This document shows, piece after piece, positions 1 through 12,900 of a DNA stretch of 64,000 nucleotides. Every line of letters begins with the position of its first letter. Positions within the stretch are counted from its first letter, which is position 1. A program made the translations under genes and the position numbers. The notes beneath the pieces were generated by a model. The model was given only the letters and a program-made list of their open reading frames with translations, was not told the origin of the DNA and did not search any database. Origin of the DNA: Alviniconcha marisindica (taxonomy: Eukaryota; Mollusca; Gastropoda; Provannidae); contig JABMCL010003107.1 in NCBI GenBank assembly GCA_018857735.1, positions 62,001-126,000 on the forward strand. Reading direction: 5' to 3'.

Positions 1-758
1 CATCATTTCATTGTTCGTCTTGGCAGTTTCAAACAATATCAATTTATTTCCATGTATTTTATGCTGATCCCAATGAATAGGTTTAGGAAAATGAAATTAT
101 TTCCCACACACTGTCCATATTAAAAAAATAAACATTGACAAAAATAATTTGTATGTGACGTACACTAAACTGAGAAGTTCCGGTATCCTATCAATGATGT
201 CATAATAAAATGTGGGAAAGAACTCGTGAAAACAGTGTTAGTAACACTGCCTGGGAAAGTCCTCTTCTAAAATCGTTATAAAATCAACAGCACGTTCAAT
301 CACAAAAGTTTTAATGTGTATCATGTTTGTTTAACCTCCTCTAAGTAGTCAAGAAGTTTAGCCTCCGAAGGAGAGTTCCTTTAACTTAGCGTATTTCAAA
401 AGAGCCAAATTAAAAATTAATGCTGCAGGAAAAGTAACTATACCTAAAACAATAAAAAAATAAAAAAGAGAAGAGAGTACTGAGGCAAAAGAAGAGTCCA
501 AGTGGAAGTCATCTCTTGTTAACTCTTATGTCAGGCTTGGCATGGATGGCAACTTTTCTATTTTTTTTATATCTTTTTTGTGTGAGTGTAGGCAGTTAAC
601 CAGAATTAGATTTTGACCTATTCCAGGTTTAAAAAGGGAATATTAGATGGCACAGAGGGATCTATTTTGTGCCCTGCTTGCAACCTCACTGCTACAGTGA
701 TGAACTGAACAATGCCGAGGAACAAATGATGTAACCGTGGTGGTCTGCTTTATTTCAG
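1..758. other. Intron upstream of first exon, no feature recognised
   Basis: AT-rich DNA with no long reading frame, no recognisable repeat head and no RNA motif. It ends in the polypyrimidine-poor but usable acceptor at 751-758. It is taken as the 3' part of an intron whose donor is outside the window. Confidence 0.5.
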
Positions 759-922
759 GATTTAGACAGGTTAGCAGCCCACTTGCACAGAATGGGGGCA
801 GAGGAGCGAGAGGCCAAGGCTGTCATTGTTGAGGAGGAAGATGAAGACGAGGATGAGGATGAGGATGAAGAAGAAATCCATAGAGACGGCACTCTTCCAG
901 CTTCAGAACCAGCCAGACCTTT
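759..922 (+). CDS. Kinase-linker exon 1 of window (acidic run, [11 protein letters not shown])
   Basis: The acceptor is TATTTCAG at 751-758 and the donor is GTGAGC at 923. The exon is 164 nt, starts in phase 0 and ends with two bases of a codon. It reads [20 protein letters not shown], then AVIV, a Glu/Asp stretch, and [15 protein letters not shown]. The acidic run comes from a GAK/GAN-rich tract that could slip in replication. Reading past the donor hits a stop at once, which supports the splice site. The next base from exon 2 completes TTC (Phe). Confidence 0.8.
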
Positions 923-3900
923 GTGAGCTTTGCCCTTTATTCACTCTTTGTTGCTAGCCATTTAAAATGAAGCAATGATTGATGGTGTATATTTTTATTG
1001 ATTTATTCTCTTCTTTTTTGGGGTGGTGGTGGTGGGGGGGGGGGGGGGGGGGGGGAGCAAGGGGTCCAGAAGATATCCTCTGAACTGCTCAACCTTTTGT
1101 ATTGAAATTGGGTGCAGTGGTGCATCACAGTGGGGTGAAGTGTCATGTGGAAATATTGGGATGTTATCTTCAAGGTCACAATGGCGGTAACATTTGTAGC
1201 TAATAAGTGTAATATCCTGTGTACCAGTCTTATGTAAATAACCATGTAAGTTTTACTTTTTTTAAAATTCTTTGTATTAAAAGCATGTTGTCATCCCCCC
1301 CTCCCGTGCTATGTCACAGGGCTAATGTAATCAAAATATGACCGTTTCTTTCCTATCTTCTGAACTGCGGGTCCTTTTGCAGCCAAATTTAGTTTGATGG
1401 TACATAATCACAAGCCAGAATGTCCTGTGAAACTATTGGATTGCTGTGTTTATCTTCAAGGTCAGGGTAACAGCAAAGTTCATTAAAAGTAAGACTTTTG
1501 ATAACATGTAAGAAAATAGAGCTACAAACAAACAGCCTGTGAGATATATCACAAAAGTTTACCTGTTCACAGAGGGCAAACACATGCACTTCATCTTTCT
1601 AGGTCCTGGGCTTTCTAATAAAGTTATCCAATGTCACAGAATTAAAGATACACAGTGAATAATGCTTATTCTTGTAATAAATATATTACCACAATTTCAT
1701 GAAATGCATAATTGTACTTACAAATGTCATGCTAAGTTATGGCCCAAGTATGCCAGCATCAGTCTAATTGTAAGTTTGATAATTACTGCTTTGTATTGAA
1801 AAATAATTTACGATTCTAATGAGACCAAATTTGACAGGTTTGAAACAAACACACAGACAGTTAAAACAAATACTAATTTTATGTGTGCAAATTTTCAGGG
1901 CAAGCCCTTTTTTCAAGCTGACAAAAAGACAGGTTAACAATGATAAATGAAAATAGTAGGCTTATCCAGTTATGGTTTGTGGAATGCCCTGAGTTTTGGG
2001 AATAATATTGGCATGACAGTGACGTTTATGTGAAATAGGAACACAGTGTAATGAATATTATGACGTTGAAATTAGATGACATAGAATGTTTACTTAGAGT
2101 AAAAAATAAGACAATCTACAGATTTTACTTGACGTCATTTTTAGGTGACTACAATATATGGAAGCAGCAATTGGGTCAGTAGAGTCAATACAGTTTGTCT
2201 GCTTTTGGTTCTACAGTTTACCAGACTGGCATAATTATTTGAGCTGACCATAGCAGATCTGTTAAAGATAGCAGATCTGTTAAAGATAGTATACACGCAC
2301 ATTGAGTGAATTTAAATCATAAAGCATGGATCGCTAGGATGAACATTGCTCAATTGAAAGGTAAGTCTAATTGTACACAAATGGTGTCATCTGCATCATC
2401 TCTGATCTCTGAGTGGCTTGTATGATAAAATGTATGTACTCTTGGCTGTTGACATTACATCCAAGGATCAGTGATTGGATGTACACATGGGTGGAAGCAA
2501 AGCAGTCATTCACTATCTAGGAATATTTCAGCCTGGTTTGAGTTTGATACTGACATAGTAGCAGGGATAGCTCAGTGGTTAGAGTGCCAGACTCATGATT
2601 GAAAAGTCACAGGTTCGAATCCCTGCAGGGGCGGCGGGAGAATTTTCTTCTTCAGGGTTAACTTTCTGTGCTGACTCTTGTTTCAGTATCCGTTCCACCC
2701 CCGTGTTACTGCAGTAGCACGTAAAAGATCCCAGTCATTCTGCCAAAAGTGCAGGTGGCAGGTTACAGCTAAACACACATACGCCTTACGTATGTGGCTT
2801 TGCATGAAGTGACATGATACATGGTTGTATGGTGTACACAGAACTTGTGCCGAGACAGCAGCAGTTTCATGTGGCACCAGCCATGCCAGCGCTGTAGTGG
2901 ATATTTAAAAACGCGCTATAAAAAGCTATTCACTCATGTAGAATCACATGCGTGTGCAGTGAGTCTGCTCGAGAGCGGAGAATAGTGCTATATAAAAGCA
3001 GTCATCATCATCATCATAGTGATAAAATGAGTAGACATTCATGATCCATCCTAAACCTTTTTACCAAGTCATGACAAGTGGGTTTATCAGCAGCATTGAG
3101 GAGTCACTGAGTAATGCCCCTTTACTGATGAGCGGGTTAGTCAGATGCAGTCAAGAGGTTAAAAAGTATTATAATTTTCATTTAAAAGAACAAAGCAGAG
3201 GCTAGAAACAAGGCTCGTATTTGTTTTGGGGAGTAAAAATCAACCACTTGCGTTACTATCAAAGTAGTGTCTGGTTTGGTGTGTTGAATCATTTATTACT
3301 TGCATTAGTTTTTTTGTAGTCTTGTTTCATGGAGAGTCTCTAAACTGTCCAGTCTCAAAACTTCCCACCAAATGACTGGCTTTAAAAAATAATAATTAAT
3401 TTTTACAATCTTTCCCAACCTCCCTCTGTTAAATTTTGAAATACTCCCACCCCAGCAGACAGAATTAAACATAGCAACTAAATAAAAAACAAAAGTAATA
3501 ACATTAAATAAGGCTACATATTACAGCATTGTAAGATACTAAGAAGTTACTAACATATCGGAATTGACTCCAAAAGATCTCGGCTTTCTCAAGCAATACA
3601 TTCTCTTCTTCTTTTTCTTTTTCTACCTAATACTGGTCTGGGCTCACGTAGTGGAGTGTTGGTGCCCCACTGAAACTTGCGCACATATGTACAGCAGCTT
3701 TAGTCCTTTCCATTAAATTGTCCTTTAAAATGGTTTAAGACTATCTACACAATCTGGTGAGCTGGCTATACAGCAGACAATAGGTGACACTGGGCTTCAG
3801 TGCCACTGCCAAGGCCTTCCATGTATGCCTTTCAGTTCTGGTATGACATTGTGGAAGCTGGTTCCACTCTTGGAGGGTCCTTGGGAAGAAGGAATGTCTG

Positions 3901-6900
3901 AGAGCTGGATGGTCTGCACTTTCTTGGAAGAATTGCTGTGGGTCCTGGGTTCTTTGGTCACTTTGCTACAAGTATTGTTGTTTGCTGATGCCTACAAACC
4001 CATTGTTGACCTTGTTCAGCATGACAAGCCTGCTTGCTTTCCTTCTCTCTTCCAGTCTTTCCCAGCCAAGGTCTTGCAGCATGGTTTCCACACAAGTGTT
4101 TTGGCAGCCCTATGTTGAACTTTTACAAGTTGATGGATGTCCTCCTGGAGATATGGGTCCCAGGCACAGGCTTCATACTCCAGGATGGGTCTGACCATGG
4201 TGGTGTAGGTAGCTACTAAGACTTTGATGTTCTGTTTCCCTTTATTGCTGTTATGGGAGACATGCTTGGACCATGTTAGTAGTTTGTGAAGGTGACTGTG
4301 GTATTTGCTGTCATTGGTGGTACTGAGAACTTGACTGTGCAGTACATATGTAATGTGTACAGTCTGGAGAGTCTTCTTGGTCTTGTTCAACATAACCCTC
4401 AGGACAGTGCATTTGTTGGGGTTGAATTCCACCTGCTGTACTTTATCCCACTGTTCAAGGGAAGAGAGGTTATCCTGGAGTTTCTTGTGGTCTCTTTGGT
4501 TGTTTTCTTGAAAAGCAGATAGTCATCTGCAAAGAGTTTTGTGTATGGCAAGTGGATGCAGTCAGGCAGATCGTTGATGTGGGTAAGGAAAAGTAGTGGT
4601 CTGAGGACCATTCCCTGCGGGACACCTGATGTTATGTCTGCTTGGGGCGAGTTTATGCCTTCCAGTAATACCTCCTGCTTTTGTTTGCCAAGGAAAGACT
4701 CAGTCCAGGTGAGGTTGTTGTTCCTTATACCACAGACATCCAGCTTGTGTAGCAGACAGTGGTGGAGCACCTTGTTGAAAGCCTTGCTGAAGTCCAACAG
4801 GATGACATCAATTTGGTCCCCTCAGGCAAAATTGCTCATGATCTCATGAATGGTGACAATAATTTGTGTCTTGCAAGAACGTTTGCAGTGGAAGCCATGT
4901 TGGTTGTCACACAGGATGATCATGTAACTGAGTGCATCTGCACATTGTCTTTGAGTTATTGTACTCTGTATGTCACTCTGTCAGTGTCACTAGCTTTTTC
5001 TTCTTTTGTGTTTGGATGTCATTTAATTGTAATAATTCTTTTATGTATGTTTACATGTTATATTTCAACGTCACAAAAAGACGAGAGAGCAAGAAAAAGC
5101 AGGAGGTGACACCAACTGCCTCTTGTACATACCATCAGGAAAAGAAAAAAAGAAAAAGAAAAGCTGAGGAACCTCTGGCTGTGGCTCATTTGTTGTTGCC
5201 TACTCCCAGCCTGCTAGTTTCATCATTTTATCAACCGTTTACATCATGTTGGTCAAGCTGCCTCATGATGCTGCTGTGAACTATTTGTGTTCCAGGATTT
5301 TGCAGGTGATTGATGTTAATGAAATGGGGGGGTTGTTTGCAGCCAGGTGTCTTTCTCACTTTTTGAAGATGGGTACAATCCATGCATACCTCCAGTCTCC
5401 AGGCACCTCCCCAGTGTCATCACCTGATATAACCGTAATGGTTGACTGAGCGTAAAACACCAAGTTACTTACTCCCCAGTGTCAAGAGGCACTGGAAGAG
5501 CTTTGTCAAGATAGGAGCAAATTCATCAGCTGCTATCTTCAAGATGATGGCTGGTATCGAATCCAGTGGCTTTGTCCATCTTCAGGTTTCATAGCAGTTT
5601 CACAACTCCCTTGGTGTCCATTGTTGGGATGGGTTTCTCGAGTTCACTTTTTTCAGCACAGAGTTGATGCTCTTTTTCCAGTTTAGTTTACTTTAAAAAA
5701 AATCACACCCAAGTACTTATATGTTCCTACCCTCTCCACTGCTTCTCGTTTAATGTAGACAGGTTTGGGACGTCTGTGATTTTTTCTGAAGTCAATACAC
5801 ATATCTTTAGTTTTTTAGAAACATTCAAGTACAAATAATTTTTATCACACCAATTCACAAAATTTTCAGTCTGCTTGTGGTATAATGCTCTGCATCATGA
5901 CTGATTTTTCCAACCAGTTCTGTATTGTCTTCAAATTTCTGTAAAGGGCATGACTCACCAGTGCTTCTACAGTCTGAGAACACCAGTGTTGGTACTAATA
6001 ACAGCTGACAGTACTCCATTTAGCTTTACATATGAAAGTCTATTGCAGACCATTTCTTGCCTGCTGATCATTTGTCATCAAAACTCAAGAAAGTAAAGAT
6101 TGTTTTTGCAACAAACCAAAAGCCAAAATGCACAACAGTTCAAACAGTAAACCTATCAGGAAACTATTATCGCTCACTTTTCATTGTCATGGAAGTGAAA
6201 CATCATGGGAAATGAACTGAACAGTGGTGTCTGATAGATGTCTATGAAACTGCATGTATGCAGTGTAGGCAAAAAGTGTGTGACATGTAACCAAAAAATG
6301 TGTGCACAAATTCCCATAATGAATCAATCCGTGTAAAATGTCAGTTTTGCATAAAACTATACACTGAATTGCTGAGAACATTACTGAAGTGAGGTGGAAA
6401 GACCAGCTGGGAGAATTTGAAGTTTCATTTTTTTTCCATGTGGCATGAGGAACATAGCGATGCAAAAAAAGAAAAAAAGAAAATGCTCATATAGAATTAA
6501 TGCCAATCTTTTGAAATGTAAGGTGTGCATGCATAAAAAAATTACTTATTTCACATTATGAAGTCTTGAAATGCTTGCCAGTGTGCATTGTTTGAATGCA
6601 GTGGTGGAAATCCACCTCGTACAGAGCCATCAAACATGTAACACCTCCATTCTGCACACAGTGGTCATATTTTACCGAACATAACAAACAAAAGCAAGAC
6701 CACTCTTGTGTCAAATGCAGGATTTTATTGAGTCTTTCATGATTAAATGATCATTGTTTGAGCAGATACAAGCTAAACATTTGGCAATACTTCAAAGTGG
6801 GCCTTTTATGATGCTACTTTGGTACCCCTTTTCAAAGTTTTTGTTCTAAAAATCTAAGATCAAAGCTAATATGAGGTGATTAGAGCTGTGGTGGCTTCCT

Positions 6901-7169
6901 CTTACTCTTCGTTTGTAATTTTGGTGTCTGAAATAAAAACACTGGGATCCAAAAACAGGGCACCCACAATAACATAGAATGATTCACATAAACTGTCATT
7001 GCACAGTATGAGTGTGATGAGGACTGCAGCTGTAATTATGCTTTGAAGTATACTGTATATTTTGATTAGTTTGTGAATTTGAAAACAGTGTTTTAGAAGT
7101 TTATTGATGAACATGTTTTAGACAGGACAGGACTCGATTGATGCTATGGATTTATTAGTACTAATGTAA

Positions 7170-7234
<65 letters not shown>

Positions 7235-9840
7235 ATGTGTGCGTGTGTGTGCACACATTGCAATTTATAAGATGTAGTCTAATTTCTTGAGGCAGTGATG
7301 TAGTTGTGGGAATCTTAAGCTGTGGAGTTGAATGTTACAATTTACATGTACAGCAAAAAATGTATTCAGCTCTGTAGTAGATCTAATTAATAAAAATATT
7401 ATAAACAGATGTTTTCTTTCTTATTTGCAGTGAAAACATTTAACCATTAAATGGTCGAAAAATTTATACTTACTGTTCTTACCTCGACACCCAAACATGC
7501 AAGGAAGAACAGAGTATTCCATTGCTTTTCATTTGCTTTTTTTTATGTGGCTAGACTAGTTCAGTTTGGTTGAAATGTCTGCTTTTATGCAGTCAGTTAG
7601 ATGTAGTAAGGCTATGCTATCAGTTACAGCCAACCACCACTGAAACATTCCAAAGATCACTAAATAATGACATAATGGGTGCTCATGATCAGGTAAATTT
7701 CCATCATGTATAATTCCATGAAATCTGACTTGCCATTGATTTTCATTGGTATTTTTGTTTCTTTTGATTTTGCTGGTGGTTTATGTTTGTTTTGACCAAA
7801 CTAGCTGGCCATGCCATCAACAGAATGAATCCATTATGTCAGGGTCTGGTCAAAGATCACAAATGAGAACCAATGACAGCATGGGTTTAGGGTGTGATGA
7901 CCCTTTACCTTGGAGTTTGCCATGAATAGATGGTAAACTGCCCTGTTATGGGAAGACTTAAAAAAATGTTTTTAACATAATTGACACCACCTCTGTAGTT
8001 TGAGAAATGCCAGATGCTGGAGAAAAACTCAGAGTAATGTTTTGTAGTGCTGCAGGTTAATTTTAACCTGTCAGTCTTTTTGAGTAGGCTATATGTGCCC
8101 CAGGCTCAAATGAGATAGGATGCCTTAAAGAATCTGTTATTATTAGGTGCAGATAAACTGAGCATATGTATTATAATAGGACTAATGTACAACTTACAGA
8201 GTCTTGGCACATAGTGGATGATATTTTGCTAGGCAAGGTGATAAGACATTGTTTATACAAAGGGTGGGGGTGGGGGGGGGGGGGGGGTGTTGAATACAAT
8301 GACAGCTCAGAAGGTTGAGTATTGTGAAAGTTGGAAGTGAGACACTTTTAGTTATGGTTTCAATGACAGTGTTATAATGCTCTTATGCAGATGTATTTCT
8401 CTTACACACTGGACTGTGTGTCTCATAACTGAAATAGTAGATGTTCAGTTCTAACTTTGAAACACAACCACATGAGATTGTTATAATTATATCCTTGTAA
8501 CAAAGCTAAGTGGTGGAGGTGTACACCGGAATCACCATGTCTCCATCTGTCTGTGTGCCTGGGCTTTGTCTGGAAGATATGTTCTAAACTGCTAAACCAT
8601 TTGGAACCAAGCTTGGTATTGTGTGCATCATCATGAACTGAAGTGACCTGGGGGGAAAAAGGGGGGTGGGGGGTGGCTGTGTTCAAGGTCAAGGCCACAT
8701 TGAGGGCTTATATAATCAAAATATAACTGTTTTTACTTTCTTCTGAACTTATGATTCTTTTGCAACCAAGCTTAGTTTATGACTTTAAGCTTTATAAGTT
8801 TTATAAGTCTACAGTGAAAGTATTGGATCAGTTCAAGGTCACAGTGAAAATTCATAATTTCACTTAATATTTGTCTGGATCCTTCTGAACTGCTAATCTT
8901 TTCAGAACTACTGATCTTTTTGCAACCAGAATTGGTTTAATGGTACATAATCATAAGCCAGATTGTCCCATAGAAGATTGGATTACTGTGTTCAGTCTAG
9001 GTCACAGTGATGGTGCAGAACTTCATTGAATGTTTGTCAGTCCTATGTTTTCTGAACCACCAATGTCTTTGCAACCAAAGTACTATTGCTAGTAACAAAG
9101 TGGGCCATATATATATATATAACAATAACAGTGACTTATCTAGGCACACAAAAGTGGGTGGTGGGGTGGGGGGGGGGGGGGGGGTTTGCAAAACAACAAA
9201 CCTCATTTTATATATCGTAATATGTATGCTGGTAGTTGTTTTGAGCATGACATGATGTCAGGTTTTGGGCTGAAAATGAATCAAGATATAGTATATACTA
9301 TAAAGCAATGGTGTATGTGCTCCAATTTTGAATGATTAATGATTTTTTTTTCTTTTTTCTTGGTTTTAGCCCTGCACAAGGTTTTGGTGAAGATACCATT
9401 GAGACCCAGTCTTCCATCATTATACACGAAGGTGAGATGTGTAACAACGTGCATATCTGTGACATTATTAAAAAAATCAAGGGGGAAGAAAAGAAAGAAA
9501 GAAAAAAAAAGAAAAAAAGGGAAAAATGTGAGCCGTTGTCCATTGCACTAGTAAAATATTACCTGTATTTAATATACTTTGGGGAAGAGCTGTTATTATT
9601 GGAGTGTGATATTGCAGAGAACCTGTTGCATTCTTTTTTCTTCTTTTTTCTTTTCTTTTTCACCACACTAAACGTACAAATAACAATGGCAAGATAAATA
9701 TGTATACATACATGTATATGCCATACAGTGTGTGAGTAGCTAATCTCAGTAAGGGGATATATCAAAATAACAAGCATTGTATTGTATTGTATTGTAAAGC
9801 TACAAGAGACTAGGACAGACACCTAACAGAAGACAAAGAC

Positions 9841-9921
<81 letters not shown>

Positions 9922-12900
9922 CAACAACAGAAAACAGATACCGTAATTCATCTTGCACTCTGGTGAGGCAGATAGAAAGAGAGAGGGGGAAGGACAGAGA
10001 GGTGAGGAGAGAGAGAGAGAGAGATGTGTACACACATGCATTCTTGATTGTGAAAAGCAAGAATGTCCTGAGCAAAGTGGTGAACGTGTGTGGTGAGGTT
10101 GTGGGAGAAAGACAAGAACATTTAAGTCAGTTGAATTTGTAACTGAGTGCATCTGCACAATGTGTTTGTGTTATTGTACTCTGTATGTTGCTTTGTCAAT
10201 GCTCTTTCGTGTGTGGACGTTGATCTTTCAACCTTTTATGTTTGTTTTACATGTTATTATTTTGGACATCACAAAAAGATGTGTGAGAGCGAGAGAAAAA
10301 AGTGAGAGGCAATACCATTGTCATCTCATAAACACCATCAGGAAAGAAAAGAAGAATAAAACAGGAACTGCTGGCTGTGGCTCATTTGTTGTTGCCTACT
10401 TTCAACCTATACTTCCATCAGCCATTTACATCTAGTGCTGACGAGCAGGGCTGGAAGTAGGGAAGCCAAATAACACCTGGCCAACAACAGACAAGCCTCT
10501 CTAATGATCACAGCCATGAAGGTCAAAGGAAAAGAACACGATGGAAACCAAGATCTTTGTTGACATCAGCAAGATGCAGAGAACACTATATCAAGATCCT
10601 GATGAAGAACTTTGATGTGGTGAATGGGAAAGTCCGACAAGATGTGCCTGCTGAACATTCTGATACAGCTGAAGAAGTGTATTAACCATCTTTACACCTT
10701 CGGCTGCATGGAGCCTGGTCCGCCATCACTACAGACGACCACTTGGTGGATTATTTCGCAATGTTGAGCGCACCGAGAGAAAGCTCCAGTTGGACAACAT
10801 TGTCATCCAGCAAGGTCGGCTGATTGACAATGGACAAACAAGAGGTAAAACTATACAGAGGAGGATTGGTTCCTGGTCTACATGCTGCACAAGATAAGCT
10901 TTGACAAGAAGAACATGTACAATGACCTGAGGCAGGTTGTGCGTCAGGCCCCAAAGTATAGAGCTGACTGGTTGAGCATAATTTGCAGAGTATTTTATGA
11001 AACTGTTACCTTCTTTTGCTTCAGTTGCTAGGCCATAGGTGTTGGCCGGGTGTTTTCTTGTGACTTGTGCAGCGTACAGTGATGTGTGAAATCTGACTGG
11101 TTGTTTAGCTGATGTGTATTTGACAGCTGGGGGAGAGGCCCACAGGAGGCGAGTACCATGAAGTACAAAACAGACTGGATCCAGTTTTCTGCATCTCTGC
11201 ATGTTTAACCCTGCTTGTGGACTTGTCTGTGTGAATGACATCCCTTTCAACGGGATTTGAGCGTGTTGGTTCCACGCTGTATGTAATGAGATGTGACAGT
11301 GAACTGTGCGTTGTTGATGTCCTTGTGTGTGTTGTTTTGAATTTGTATACATCTGATTGTCATCGTTGCACTGCCATGTTTTAGGGGGGGAAAAAGAGGG
11401 AAGATCTGATGCTTGGTAGGGTTGTTCGGTAATGACTTGTGTTTGTATGTTAAAGGGTTGCCTTAAGGGTCTTTAACATGTGCAGACTTAGTGGTATTGG
11501 TTTAAATTAGCATGAAACTTAATTGTCTTGCTATTTCAAGTGTATACCTAGCATTGTTTCCTTTTGCATGGACCTGTATTGTGTTAACTGTTGAGTTGAG
11601 GTAAATTTATGCAACTGTAGTTGCTTAGGATTATGTGGACTGGATTTGGCATCAGTTGAGTATGGATTGTTGGCCTGGTAGTCATGCTTGGGAACTGAAG
11701 AGGTATCAGTTATATTTTGTATAACCTTGGCAAGGTTCACAATTGTATCTGTGTTGCATTTTGTATATGCCAATCTTGAACATTTTTAAATGAATAAAAA
11801 GCAACACATTTTGAAACATAAACAGTTATTCTTTAATAGAACAATATGTCACAAGGAAGATTTGATGATTTTTTTCTCCTCAAATTTAAGCTTTCTTGAC
11901 ATAAACAGCAAATGATGTAAGAAATATGTCTACATTACTATTTCAACAAGATGTACAATGCTGTTTGTTTCTTGATGAAAATGATAAATCAGTAACTTTT
12001 TATTACTGTAGAGTATAAAGACACATAACCATTTCCATGTGAACAGTTTTTGCTGCATTAATTTTGTTGTAGTGGATAGCATAATGTTAATGAGACAACA
12101 TGGCACTTTGTTTTTCCTAACAAAATAAATAATACTTATTATTTAACAAACAAGTAAGTGTTTTGTAAGAGAAAATGGAGCAAGTAAGAGTGAGTGCAAC
12201 TTTTGCTGCTTTTGGGTGTCACAGGAAAACACACATGCAACCTGTCATCCATGCGTTTCTTGGTCATGTTGACTCGGGTGCCATAGTTGAATAGTTAACT
12301 TAAAAGTGAAAGAATTAATAATAATAAATAGAAAAAATCGTAATAAATATTACTAAAAAAAGATCACAGCCAAAGAATAATGCTATTAAGATCGGCATCT
12401 TACATTTTTTTAACTCTGGAAGGCAGACAGGCATGGTCACTATAATTATGTCGAACGTTATTATTTCCACAGCTTGTGTTGTAATCGTAATGTACAACAT
12501 CTAACTTGACGACTTTAACCTGCGTAAATTCGAATTGTCTACCATATATGATGATTTGTTTGAAGATGTAGTTTGTAAACAAAATGAACTGCGTTAAGTG
12601 CAAGCAAAAGTAAATCTCGATGAACGTTTAAATAAAGTTGAACGTTATGGTCTTCAAAAATATTACCACACACCTTTCGCATATCAGAACGTCTCTTCCA
12701 TGCGGCCATGTGCTAAAAGCAAATGACCCGGATGTATAACATGTCTGACCGGAAGTAGTGCAAAAGCGCAAAAACTTATTTTTTTCCCTTTTGCTTGTTT
12801 AATCTAATACGTTGTTGAACATTATTTATTGCAACAATTTTATGAAGAATGGCAAAATATATTTTAAAAACTACCCAGACATTTGGCAGTAAAATAAAAC

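Larger units (their letters stand above)
3611..5637 (-). mobile_element. CR1-like LINE inserted into another LINE
   Basis: A minus-strand LINE with an A-rich 3' end (reversed as the TTCTTCTTTTTCTTTTT run at 3605-3630), a 3' UTR and an RT gene (see 4016-4797). Upstream RT pieces read [16 protein letters not shown] near 5350-5405, and [10 protein letters not shown] with an [18 protein letters not shown] region near 5485-5580. It interrupts a second LINE whose halves lie at 3385-3610 and 5638-5990. TTCTC at both junctions may be the target-site duplication. It is itself interrupted by an LTR-like repeat (4925-5242) and a 52-bp LINE stub (5420-5471). Confidence 0.65.

Noticed and set aside
2561..2632. 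tRNA gene
   Set aside because: A and B boxes are present but the acceptor stem does not pair and the sequence runs into a SINE body with a second copy at 20207.
7174..7250. CRISPR-like or regularly spaced repeat array
   Set aside because: The repeats in the window are microsatellites and minisatellites with no spacer structure; eukaryotic context.
9823..10158. 111-codon minus-strand frame with long Cys-Val repeats
   Set aside because: Translation of a (CA)n microsatellite.
10729..11352. 207-codon minus-strand open frame
   Set aside because: Its first part is antisense to the ISWI relic and the rest has no recognisable family or promoter; it is a chance frame.
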